Source: Bacteroides sp. OM05-12 (GTDB taxonomy: Bacteria; Bacteroidota; Bacteroidia; Bacteroidales; Bacteroidaceae). Taken from it: a stretch of 64,000 bases of DNA. Both the position numbers and the translations under genes were made by a program. Each line of letters starts with the position of its first letter. Positions within the stretch are counted from its first letter, which is position 1. The stretch is taken from assembly GCF_003438995.1 (NCBI RefSeq), contig NZ_QSUN01000003.1, forward strand, positions 289,507 to 353,506, written 5' to 3'. Below the pieces are notes generated by a model. It was not told the DNA's origin. It searched no databases and saw only the letters and a program-made list of their open reading frames with translations. This document shows positions 7,784-15,677 of this stretch, piece after piece.

Positions 7784-9976
7784 TTATGAGTACACCTCTT
7801 GACATATTTTAGCATTTAGCTCTTTTTCTAAATTAATCTTATCCCATTTTGTAAACCAATACTTCTGATTCTTTTGAAAACCTATGATGTCAGTTTGAAT
7901 TGCATCATCTAGGATACCGTACAAAGATAGTAGATTTTTCTTATATGCACTTACTATATAAGGGCATGACAACAAATCAAATAGCAAAATTGTAAGTTCT
8001 GCACTCTTCCTTCGCTTTGCTTCATCTATATTTTCTATTTTTAATGTTGTGTATGAAAGCAATGCTTCTTTTATACGCTGATATTGAATGTCATTACCAA
8101 CATAATAAAATAATACTAATATGGAAAAACAGTTTAAGTGATTCTTAAATAAAAAATCACTAGTTTTTTTGTCTTTGGCACAATTAAAATAATCACAAAG
8201 TACAGGTTCTGTAAGTTGATATTCTTTTCCAAGCTCTTTCAAGACAATCAATAGATACAACGTTTCTACTTGTACATGTTCAACAAATTTGTTTTTTTCT
8301 AAAATCAATCGAATTTCATCTTGAATCTTTTTCAAAACTAAGTCACGATTAACTCTTTGGAACCTCAAAACCTTTGATTTTTTAAAATTATAACTTCCTT
8401 TATAGTAGTTGATTATAGTTGTGAGTATTACTGTCAATTTAATCGTAGAATTTACTTTGGGGTAAACCGTATAAAGAAAGAAGATGAAATCTAAAACATT
8501 GAGAATAAACATTGTTAGCCGTTTTTCCAAGTTATATTTTTTGCGACATTCTTTTTCATCAAATTTCCCTTCTTTTTCCAACTCAGCATATTGCTTATAC
8601 TTCAAATCAAACTTCTTGAAAACCCCTTCTATCTTTCTAGAAATAACAGCCAATGTATAATTCAGTACATCTTTGTATTCAACTTCTGTTTCTTTGAGAA
8701 TAGTTTTAAATTTTGCTGATAGTTTATTGGGATTAAGGTAAATCGTAAATTTATCAGCAATTCTTTCGAATGGATTTTCTTCTTCGTACCCTTCTTCTAA
8801 TTCTTCATCTTCTTTTTCTGCTTCATCTATTCTAAATTTTATATTATCATCAATTAAGTCAACTATCTTCAACTTCGCCATAGTTAACTCAGTGATAATA
8901 GGCTTATTGTACGATTTAGTCTTTGATTCACTAATCCACATCTTAAATTCACGAAGCTCCAGTTTAAAAGATTTTAGAATTTCATCTTTAATATTATCAT
9001 CATTATAAAATAAAAAATAGTCATCAACATAACGATAACACTCATAATCTCTTCTAAGTACTAGCCCCTGTTTTAAAAGGTAGTCCTCAACGTTCTTATC
9101 TACCTGCTGTAAGATAAGTTCTGCGAATATTCTTGAAAATTCAGGACCAATCAAAATACCATTAGTTTCCCCATAATTTATGTTTTGCATGAACTCATCA
9201 AATTTTCCAGCAAAGGTACTTTCAGATAATGGAATATTGTCTTTCACCATTTCCTTATTTAATAAGCCCCAAGGAAGAGAATGTGTATAGATACTATCGA
9301 AACATTTGGAAATATCAAAACGTATTAATTTATCATATTTTTTTTCAGCTCTTTGGTAACGGTAGTCTTCATAAAAACGAAAAATATTTGTATATTTCTT
9401 ATAGGTAAAAAAAGTTTTTAAATGTTCATACTCATTTATATTCACTTCTATACTATCATCTTTCAATCCTGATTTTTGCTTGTGTAACTTGTCATTAAAG
9501 AAGATGTATTTTGCAACGTCTGATGGTCGTCTAATGGAAAAACGGCTAATATTGCAATAATACAATATCAATTCTTTATACTTTTCATAAAATTCAATAA
9601 TGTCAATCTGATTTTTAGGGTGAATAACTGCTAACTCTCGAAATTCTTTCTCTTTATGGGTGATCTTGTATATAAATGGTATCCTCCGCCGATTCTTATT
9701 CAAATCAAAACTACTATTTTGAATAGGTTCATTCGGTTTACAACCAAACAATAGTTTGATTATGTGAAGTAAAGTGTCTTTTTTCTTTTCTGTTAATCCT
9801 TTTTTATTATCATTCCAATAAATTTTATTATCTCGAATCTCTACCCCATAACAAACCAAGAATCGATAAAAATAACGGTTTGAAAAAATAATAGGAATTT
9901 CAAACGGAAGGACATCGGATAAAACAACTCTTTCCTTTTTGTATTTTAATCGTATTTTTCTTTTATATCGTTTCAT
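7784..9976 (-). CDS. drt3b: Reverse transcriptase, Drt3b-like (UG8-type) antiviral RT
   Basis: 730 residues. RT fingers/palm motifs are visible: motif A at residue ~221 (FDISKCFDSI), motif B at ~271-281 (TNGILIGPEFS) and the catalytic YVDD at 316-319. No maturase, protease or endonuclease domain is evident; about 390 residues follow the palm, mostly helical and charged, with an acidic run around residues 395-410. It overlaps the upstream RT gene by 14 bases, so the two are translationally coupled. Adjacent pairs of unlike RTs are the hallmark of defence-associated RT type 3 (Drt3a + Drt3b), described as antiphage. Sizes and gene order fit; exact clade assignment needs a phylogeny. Confidence 0.8.
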   Translation of the reverse strand: MKRYKRKIRLKYKKERVVLSDVLPFEIPIIFSNRYFYRFLVCYGVEIRDNKIYWNDNKKGLTEKKKDTLLHIIKLLFGCKPNEPIQNSSFDLNKNRRRIPFIYKITHKEKEFRELAVIHPKNQIDIIEFYEKYKELILYYCNISRFSIRRPSDVAKYIFFNDKLHKQKSGLKDDSIEVNINEYEHLKTFFTYKKYTNIFRFYEDYRYQRAEKKYDKLIRFDISKCFDSIYTHSLPWGLLNKEMVKDNIPLSESTFAGKFDEFMQNINYGETNGILIGPEFSRIFAELILQQVDKNVEDYLLKQGLVLRRDYECYRYVDDYFLFYNDDNIKDEILKSFKLELREFKMWISESKTKSYNKPIITELTMAKLKIVDLIDDNIKFRIDEAEKEDEELEEGYEEENPFERIADKFTIYLNPNKLSAKFKTILKETEVEYKDVLNYTLAVISRKIEGVFKKFDLKYKQYAELEKEGKFDEKECRKKYNLEKRLTMFILNVLDFIFFLYTVYPKVNSTIKLTVILTTIINYYKGSYNFKKSKVLRFQRVNRDLVLKKIQDEIRLILEKNKFVEHVQVETLYLLIVLKELGKEYQLTEPVLCDYFNCAKDKKTSDFLFKNHLNCFSILVLFYYVGNDIQYQRIKEALLSYTTLKIENIDEAKRRKSAELTILLFDLLSCPYIVSAYKKNLLSLYGILDDAIQTDIIGFQKNQKYWFTKWDKINLEKELNAKICQEVYS

Positions 9977-11426
9977 CAGCCCAAATTTTTTTCAAGGTTT
10001 TCAACTCTTTAATTTTGAATTTATGGAATCTCTTATCTTCGAAGCCTTTTTGGAATGAAAAACTTTGCTTAATTTGGCTTCTAAGTTTTTCAATATCAAA
10101 GAGTAATTTTTTATAAGGAACTAAGTTACGATGTACCATTCCTGTTAAAAAGCCATCTAAAGATTTCAAATCTTTTAAGCCATCTTTTTTCTCTTTATCA
10201 AGTAAACTGTTTGAGAAATAAACGCCAACCTTAACGCCATTTTTGCTATTGATTAGGTTAGTATTCCCAGTGAGCATTCTTAGACAGTCAAATAATATTT
10301 TTCGTGCTCTACGCTCGTCATACTTACTCTCCTCATTATATGTATCAAATGATAATTTGATACGTGATTTATATTTGTCAATTTTGCTATCTGACAAATT
10401 TACAGATAATCGATAGTCAATAGGGTTTTCATCTGCTTTATGTTTAATCCCCTGCGTATTAAACTTATATCCAAGATAGTTTATGCTACTATTAAAACCC
10501 TCAATTTTGTTAAGCATATCGACTAATTGTGTTTTAGCATCTGTCTTAGGTTTTAATTCCAATCCTGAACTTGTTATAATTTTATCGACTTTCTCAAAGT
10601 AGTTTGTACCACTACTCTTTGTGTTTGGAGTAAAGATGATAAATATATCATCAACATATCGGGCGTAAAAGGTTACATTTTCAAGTGATTTGATTTTATT
10701 ATCAATATCACGCATATAAAGTTCTGTAAGATATGCGCTTATTCCGATACCTCTTGGTACTCCTTTTTTTGCTTCAAATTCTCTTGAGTCTTTTTTAGCC
10801 TCATACTCTTCAATAATTTCTGCAATAAATTTCTTTGACTGATAATTCAGTAATGTGTTTTGTTCTATCTTTTCTAAAAGTCCTACTTGTGGAATACTCT
10901 CGTAAAAACTTTTAATATCAGTTCTAATTATGTATTTTGGGAAATTATCGCTTAACAATAGTTTGATTTGCTTTAAAATGCTGTATCTGTCTGCTTGTTT
11001 TACTTTAAAAGTTTTTCTGATATTATATTGTAATTGTTTAATGGCATAAAACACTTCTAAACTATCTCCTAATTTATATACAGGTTTTCCTTCACGCTTT
11101 TCAACGTTTATAGCAAATCTAAAGTTATCATTATTAACATTTGTACTAATATCTTTAACCTGTTCATACAGAATATCATCTTTCTTTTTCTTACAATCTT
11201 TTATTTTGTTATTTTTTTCATCCTTAAATGATTGATATTCTTCCTTTGTTATTGTGCCATCCTTTCGTTCTTTTGATTTCTCCTTGATTTCAGTCTTTAA
11301 AGATTTAATATCCTTTATTAAATCAATATATTGCGCAGGAAACATCGCCTTTTGGAGATTTCCTTTACGATTCTCAATATGGAATATATTACGAAAATTT
11401 TCAGCTGAGAATGATTGGTCAAGCAT
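9963..11426 (-). CDS. drt3a: Reverse transcriptase, Drt3a-like (UG3-type) antiviral RT
   Basis: 487 residues. Residues ~40-85 form a lysine/glutamate-rich coiled coil. RT motifs follow: motif A at ~170 (DIKSFYESIP), motif B at 222-230 (GVPRGIGIS) and catalytic YVDD at 257-260. The last ~190 residues are an alpha-helical thumb-like region with no recognised accessory domain. No group II intron domain or retron msr/msd was found next to it. The start is the ATG at 11,424-11,426, 9 bases after the end of an XRE-type regulator frame. First of the two RT genes in the operon; in described DRT3 systems this subunit works with the ncRNA and Drt3b. Confidence 0.8.
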   Translation of the reverse strand: MLDQSFSAENFRNIFHIENRKGNLQKAMFPAQYIDLIKDIKSLKTEIKEKSKERKDGTITKEEYQSFKDEKNNKIKDCKKKKDDILYEQVKDISTNVNNDNFRFAINVEKREGKPVYKLGDSLEVFYAIKQLQYNIRKTFKVKQADRYSILKQIKLLLSDNFPKYIIRTDIKSFYESIPQVGLLEKIEQNTLLNYQSKKFIAEIIEEYEAKKDSREFEAKKGVPRGIGISAYLTELYMRDIDNKIKSLENVTFYARYVDDIFIIFTPNTKSSGTNYFEKVDKIITSSGLELKPKTDAKTQLVDMLNKIEGFNSSINYLGYKFNTQGIKHKADENPIDYRLSVNLSDSKIDKYKSRIKLSFDTYNEESKYDERRARKILFDCLRMLTGNTNLINSKNGVKVGVYFSNSLLDKEKKDGLKDLKSLDGFLTGMVHRNLVPYKKLLFDIEKLRSQIKQSFSFQKGFEDKRFHKFKIKELKTLKKIWADETI

Positions 11427-11435
11427 AATAGTAAA

Positions 11436-11635
11436 TTATTTTAGAGTTGAAACAAGCAAATTTTTCATATCCATATTCAACATTTTGGCAATAACAAATA
11501 ATGTTTTAACGATGGTTGAGATGCGTTTGCACACCAATGGGAAATAGTAACTTCGTTGTTCTCAAAAGTTTCTGTGAGCCATTTGCCTATTTTCATCCTC
11601 TCCACAAGTACTACTTTCAATTTGTTTAACTCCAT
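11436..11635 (-). pseudogene. XRE-family helix-turn-helix regulator, interrupted by a frameshift
   Basis: From the ATG at 11,633-11,635 the frame reads a typical small Bacteroidetes XRE repressor (ELNKLKVVL, KWLTETFENNEVTISHWC, then ANASQPSL) but stops early in its original frame. Shifting by one base at the AAAA tract after SL restores the expected family ending (KTLFVIAKMLNMDMKNLL) and runs to a TAA at 11,436-11,438, just 9 bases before the first RT gene. Either a one-base deletion or a -1 slip at TTA-AAA. The natural reading is a regulator of the RT operon that has lost its C-terminal half. Inactivation could leave the defence operon constitutively expressed (inference). Confidence 0.75.
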
Positions 11636-11658
11636 TCGCTAATCATTGATGTATTATA

Positions 11659-11666
11659 CAAAGATA
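11659..11666 (-). promoter_or_regulatory. Bacteroides -7 box for the XRE-RT operon
   Basis: TATCTTTG on the minus strand matches TAnnTTTG exactly, 23 bases before the regulator start. No clear -33 TTTG. Confidence 0.6.
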
Positions 11667-11830
11667 TTGATTTAAGTTGATTTTCCTAATATATGTTATC
11701 TTTTTAGTTTTCAGCAGAGATAGGCTTTCAGGATGTTATTAAACTCTTATTATCTTTTTCTCCTCTTCAAACGACTGAGAAACTATGAGCGCAAAATAAC
11801 AGAAAAGCCTGGAAAACATTTTTTTGTATA

Positions 11831-12745
11831 TTAGTTTTTATCAAAATTTCTAATGCTATGACTCATGCCCTTTATGAACCGAATGACAGGAATCGGCAAT
11901 ACTAAAAGCTTTGCGTTATCATCCATAGAACAAATATCGTCAATAAGCATCACCGTCGTCATTATTGCTAAGCGTGTTAATGGATCTGTATATTCTTTGG
12001 ATAACGTTTTTCCTCTAATTTTGTCAAATTCTTCTATTGCATAATAATTAGAATGTGTATGAATTGATGTGTATTTGTACATGTTAATAAATGCTCTTGT
12101 ATTGAATACATGCGAAATTAATGCAGTAATACTCAACGGTGTGATTTCTTTGTTTGAAAAAAGAAACCTCCAACGATAATGTTTCTTTGCTGGATTATAT
12201 ATCTTATTTAGTTGATTTTTCTCAATAGACTTATAAAACTTACATGATTCAAATTCCGATATCGTATTATTGAGAATATGTTTATCACTTTCTATAATTG
12301 TTTTTGCTCTCGCAAAATCATCTTCATTAACAATGAACCTACTTTTCTCCGTTAATCCATCTATTTTCCAAAGTAAAAAACGAAATTCTTTTTCCTCATG
12401 GATGGAAGGTTCCACGAAAAGATGATGAAAAGTTGCATATGTTTCCATTATAGCTCTAAAAGTCGTGTTTACTGTAAATAAATCATAACCATTCATTCTA
12501 ATTTGTTCTCCTGATTTACGATGTTCAATTATACCACTCGACAAATGAAAAAATGATGATGAATGAATTGCAAATTTGTCTATCAAAAGGCTTGAATAGC
12601 TCGTCCATCCCTCTTTATATGTTTTCTTTAGCTCCGTATAAACTTCTGTTAGAGTACCTCTTAATAAATAGTCGTATAATTCTAATGGGCATTCTGTAAA
12701 AAGAGTTTCCACTAATTTCGCTGGGTCGATATTCTTATAATCCAT
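11831..12745 (-). CDS. Hypothetical helical protein, DUF5677-like
   Basis: 304 residues from the ATG at 12,745; the longer frame to 12,766 is excluded because a TATCTTTG promoter occupies 12,766-12,773. Predominantly helical and cytoplasmic, with RAIMETYATFHHLF near residue 95 and TSIHTHSNYYAIEEF near 225, arrangements reminiscent of DUF5677 proteins, which often sit in defence islands. I see no nuclease, kinase or NTPase motif. Monocistronic, between the RT cassette and a DUF2971 gene. Family call is weak; existence of the gene is well supported. Confidence 0.7.
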   Translation of the reverse strand: MDYKNIDPAKLVETLFTECPLELYDYLLRGTLTEVYTELKKTYKEGWTSYSSLLIDKFAIHSSSFFHLSSGIIEHRKSGEQIRMNGYDLFTVNTTFRAIMETYATFHHLFVEPSIHEEKEFRFLLWKIDGLTEKSRFIVNEDDFARAKTIIESDKHILNNTISEFESCKFYKSIEKNQLNKIYNPAKKHYRWRFLFSNKEITPLSITALISHVFNTRAFINMYKYTSIHTHSNYYAIEEFDKIRGKTLSKEYTDPLTRLAIMTTVMLIDDICSMDDNAKLLVLPIPVIRFIKGMSHSIRNFDKN

Positions 12746-12765
12746 AACATATTCTATTTTGCACA

Positions 12766-12773
12766 CAAAGATA
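12766..12773 (-). promoter_or_regulatory. -7 box TATCTTTG; fixes the start of the 11.8-12.7 kb gene
   Basis: Exact TAnnTTTG match on the minus strand. Transcription would begin just downstream, leaving ~15 bases of leader before the ATG at 12,745 and ruling out the longer frame. Confidence 0.65.
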
Positions 12774-13090
12774 CATAGATATGTCTGTAACCTTTTTGAG
12801 TATCTAAAATTATTTATAAGATTTTTGTATTCTCTTTTTTTCTTAGGTTTCAGCTATTGCTGATGATTTGCAGGATTATTATCTGTGCCGATAGGAGCAT
12901 GGGAAATAAAGAGGATAACCCGCCTTCACTTATTTGTTGTTATGTTTACATACTGATTTGATGTTGTATTGAAGTATCAAAAGCTACTTTAAATTGGTAT
13001 TTGTAGTCTATCTGTTACAAGAGTTATAAGTACATACCCAATAAAACTCAAATTTAATCAAAATCTCAAACTGGGTGGAGTAAAAACGGC
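12774..13090. other. Gene-free stretch between divergent genes
   Basis: AT-rich spacer between divergent promoters at 12,766-12,773 and 13,091-13,098. No open frame of merit and no strong inverted repeat. Confidence 0.5.
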
Positions 13091-13098
13091 TATATTTG
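13091..13098 (+). promoter_or_regulatory. -7 box TATATTTG of the DUF2971 gene
   Basis: Exact TAnnTTTG match, 67 bases before the ATG at 13,165. Confidence 0.6.
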
Positions 13099-13164
13099 TA
13101 CATTAAAAAGATTATAAAATAAAATTTATACAATTTTCTAGACAATAGAAAGACAATACTAATC

Positions 13165-14010
13165 ATGTTAACAGATAAAGATTTAGAAATAAGTAATATT
13201 AAAGGCATGTCAGAGGCTTTCAATCGGCGTATATATAAATACATTGGATATGAGGACGCAATGAAATATATATTAATTAACAAAAACACATTAAAATTCT
13301 CTTCTCCTGATGATTTTAATGACCCCTTTGATTGCTATGAAGGCTTTGTAAACTTTTCAAATGTGCCGCCCTATGCAATATTTGATGATACTGCAAATAG
13401 ATTGTTGGATAAATCTATTGCAAAGGAAATTTCTTTAAGGACAAAGCAAATTCTGAATAACAAGAAAGCAAGAGCAAATTTCTTTAAAGAACAAAAGAAA
13501 GATTATAGGGTTTCTTGTTTTTCTAAAACTTATGATGAAGTATTAATGTGGTCACATTACGCAAGTAAGCATACAGGAGTTTGTATTGGATTTGAATTTC
13601 CAACAGAACCATTGCCAAAAGATTTTATAGTTTTCCCTGTCCTCTATAAGGATAATGTACAGCCTTTTGATGTTTATGCTAATCCTTATAGAATAATCCT
13701 ACACTGGATAACTACAAAATCCCATCATTGGAAATACGAAGAAGAAGTGAGAGCTGTAATAAAAAGTAATTCGAAGAAACTACTTCATGATGGTACTAAT
13801 TATTATTACGAAATTGAAAAAGATTGGATAAAAGAAATCGTTTTTGGGTGTAAAGTAAGTGATAAAGCTGTAGAAAAAACAATAAGGCTGATACGAAAAA
13901 ATGGATTCAAGAACATGTTGATAAAAAGAATGTTTATTAACCCTGATAATTTTTCACTTGAAGAAACTATTATTGCAGATATTCAGAACTATAAAAACAT
14001 AGTGAAGTGA
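13165..14010 (+). CDS. DUF2971-domain protein
   Basis: 281 residues. Diagnostic DUF2971 blocks in order: a YKYIGYEDAMKYI-type opening, LKFSSPDDFNDPFDCYEG (~residues 47-64), the SCFSKTYDEVLMWSHYA block (~114-135) followed by HTGVCIGFEF, and WKYEEEVRAVIKS (~190-205) followed by EIVFGCKVS. The role of the family is unknown; members are frequent in phage, defence and mobile-element neighbourhoods. Cytoplasmic, single gene, own promoter, flanked by the DUF5677-like gene and a toxin-antitoxin locus. Confidence 0.85.
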   Translation: MLTDKDLEISNIKGMSEAFNRRIYKYIGYEDAMKYILINKNTLKFSSPDDFNDPFDCYEGFVNFSNVPPYAIFDDTANRLLDKSIAKEISLRTKQILNNKKARANFFKEQKKDYRVSCFSKTYDEVLMWSHYASKHTGVCIGFEFPTEPLPKDFIVFPVLYKDNVQPFDVYANPYRIILHWITTKSHHWKYEEEVRAVIKSNSKKLLHDGTNYYYEIEKDWIKEIVFGCKVSDKAVEKTIRLIRKNGFKNMLIKRMFINPDNFSLEETIIADIQNYKNIVK

Positions 14011-14503
14011 AATATGTGATTCCTGCTTCCGTTCAACTGCCAAAAGTTCTTTTCGTTGGGCTTTCACCCATTTTGGTAACTGAGAAGCTGCGAGCAAAAT
14101 ATAACTGAAGTAGGACAAAAAATAATTATTAGCACAACATAAATAAAAAATTTATCAATTTGATCCTGGTCTTCGCTTCTTCTTTCTCTTGAGTTTTGGA
14201 GATTGTTGTTCGTCCATTGGATTAATATCCTAAGACGATGGCAGGATTGAAAATAGAGAAAATAATCCTAAATTGATCGGACTGGAATCATATCTGTTTT
14301 CAAAATTACTTAAAAGTTTTTTTATGTTTGTTTGCAATTATGTTGGTTGGCTTATCAGCGTATCTGTCTGTTTGCACATCAGCAGTTTTTTCTTTTCACT
14401 AGCAAAATTTTGTTCAGGAACAATCAATTCCCCTTCCCACATCTGCAATCTATTCTTTAGCAAATATATTGAAGTTGTTAGTATATCAGAATAAAAGCTT
14501 GTA
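14011..14503. other. Spacer with no supported gene
   Basis: Nearly 500 bases. A 73-codon plus-strand frame at 14,273-14,494 lacks a ribosome-binding site and has no recognisable features, so I do not call it. Short stretches resemble worn-out coding sequence. Confidence 0.5.
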
Positions 14504-14632
14504 TCATAACATTGTTGCTATCTGATTTTCCAAAGCTTTCTTGATAAAGGCATTAATAGAAACTCCTGCCTGTTTAGCTAATGTGGCTACTTCCGGAGAA
14601 ATACGGATATTAAGATCGGAGTTTATATAGGT
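14504..14632 (-). pseudogene. Remnant of a HicB/RHH-type antitoxin C-terminus
   Basis: The minus strand reads NSDLNIRISPEVATLAKQAG, then VSINAFIKKALENQI and a stop at 14,504-14,506: the ribbon-helix-helix end typical of HicB-type antitoxins. An in-frame stop at 14,633-14,635 lies immediately upstream and there is no start, so the N-terminal HicB domain is gone. It sits beside an intact YoeB/YefM pair. Confidence 0.65.
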
Positions 14633-14700
14633 TTATCTCTCTTTTCAGTAATGAAATATCCCAGATTATATCAAGAAGGTTGGCTGACTGATTAATTCCA

Positions 14701-14970
14701 TTACTTTGTATAGTGGTATCTCATTGAGAATACATAAACTTCAATTGTGTCTTCATGGACAGAGTAGATTATCCTATGCTCTGAATTAATACGCCTAGAC
14801 CATTTGCCGGACAGCTCATATTTCAAAGCTTCCGGTTTTCCGATACCTGTATAGGGGTGTTCTGAAATATCCTTAAGTAAAGCCGTTATTTTATTTATGA
14901 CAGCCTTGTTTCCCGTCTTCTTCCAATACTCCAAATCTATCTTAGCCTGTTCAAGAAGTTTTATTTCCAT
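14701..14970 (-). CDS. yoeB: YoeB/Txe-family mRNA interferase toxin
   Basis: 89 residues, full family length. Family residues present: WKKTG near the N-terminus, GIGKPEALKYELSGKWSRRI, then EHRIIY (the acid/base and arginine of the RelE-like fold) and the C-terminal RYHYTK ending with the conserved histidine and tyrosine. It cleaves ribosome-bound mRNA when free of its antitoxin. Its start overlaps the antitoxin gene by 10 bases. Confidence 0.93.
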   Translation of the reverse strand: MEIKLLEQAKIDLEYWKKTGNKAVINKITALLKDISEHPYTGIGKPEALKYELSGKWSRRINSEHRIIYSVHEDTIEVYVFSMRYHYTK

Positions 14971-15221
14971 AGATCATCAATCTCAATAGGAGTACCGCCA
15001 CCATTCTTTATTTCTTCGTCACCTTTTCTGATAATATCCATCATGGCAGGAGATTTCATGATATATTCGGTTTCTTTAATGGAATTGTATTCTTCCAAAG
15101 AAATCACTACCACACTCTCGTTGCCGGATCGATGTACAATCAGAGGTTCACTATCATTTATAACCCCGTCCAAGTAGCTTTTGAGGTTATTTCTCAGTTC
15201 CGAATAATTTGTCGTTCTCAT
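14961..15221 (-). CDS. yefM: YefM/Phd-family antitoxin
   Basis: 86 residues: MRTTNYSELRNNLKSYLDGV opening, then SEPLIVHRSG and VVVISLEEYNSI, the canonical YefM/Phd DNA-binding fold, followed by a toxin-neutralising tail. First gene of the toxin-antitoxin pair; the complex normally represses its own promoter, here the TATATTTG at 15,243-15,250. Confidence 0.93.
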   Translation of the reverse strand: MRTTNYSELRNNLKSYLDGVINDSEPLIVHRSGNESVVVISLEEYNSIKETEYIMKSPAMMDIIRKGDEEIKNGGGTPIEIDDLWK

Positions 15222-15242
15222 AATTCATTTATTTGGTAAGAA

Positions 15243-15250
15243 CAAATATA
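15243..15250 (-). promoter_or_regulatory. Promoter of yefM-yoeB
   Basis: TATATTTG on the minus strand with a TTG 20 bases upstream, a good Bacteroides -33/-7 pair, 21 bases before the yefM start. Confidence 0.65.
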
Positions 15251-15524
15251 GGTACTTAATATTGTACTTGCAAGTTATCGGGAAATAATTTAGAATATAA
15301 AAGAAGATTTGGCAATTATATAGGAGTGAATCCATGTTTTATTGCAGTTAATTTAAGTATATATGTTACCAATGGCAAACTCCGTAAATATGGAATCACG
15401 GTAAGGTTATCATAATTTTGTTACTGCTAACGTTTACCACGTATGTCTCTAAAGAAGTTCTGGCTATCCTTTTTCATTCGTTCCATCTGTTTTTCTAGGC
15501 TAACAATAAAAACACCAAATAAAA
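15251..15524. other. Spacer with a short decayed coding tail
   Basis: The minus strand at about 15,427-15,510 reads SLEKQMERMKKDSQNFFRDI and a basic ending before a stop. It looks like the end of a lost gene, without a start. Nothing else recognised. Confidence 0.4.
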
Positions 15525-15548
15525 AGAAGATAGCACAAGCTACCTTCT
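15525..15548 (-). terminator. Terminator of the helicase-primase operon (bidirectional)
   Basis: 10-bp stem AGAAGGTAGC / GCTATCTTCT (minus sense) with a TTGT loop, followed by TTTTTAT; T-rich on both sides. Its core matches the terminator at 7,201-7,232. Confidence 0.75.
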
Positions 15549-15677
15549 CTTTTTGTTTAAATAACCTTTAAAAATCACCTACACCGGATTTCGGGATAAA
15601 GCCGGACCAATATTTATAAAGGCCCTATCCGGGATGATTGGATTGTTACAAAACAAATCATAATCTCCGGCTTATTC

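Noticed and set aside
7784..11426. Group II intron or retron as source of the RTs
   Set aside because: No maturase/domain X or intron domain V, and no msr/msd-type RNA with inverted repeats around a branching G upstream; two coupled RTs fit DRT3 better.
7784..11426. Diversity-generating retroelement
   Set aside because: No template/variable repeat pair and no variable-protein gene nearby.
11772..14112. Similar ~32-bp segments (near 11,772 and 14,079; both start ACTGAGAA)
   Set aside because: Possible remnants of the same mobile gene, but too short and diverged to call a repeat or pseudogene.
14273..14494. 73-residue plus-strand ORF
   Set aside because: No ribosome-binding site, no promoter, hydrophobic low-information product; probably a chance frame in decayed DNA.
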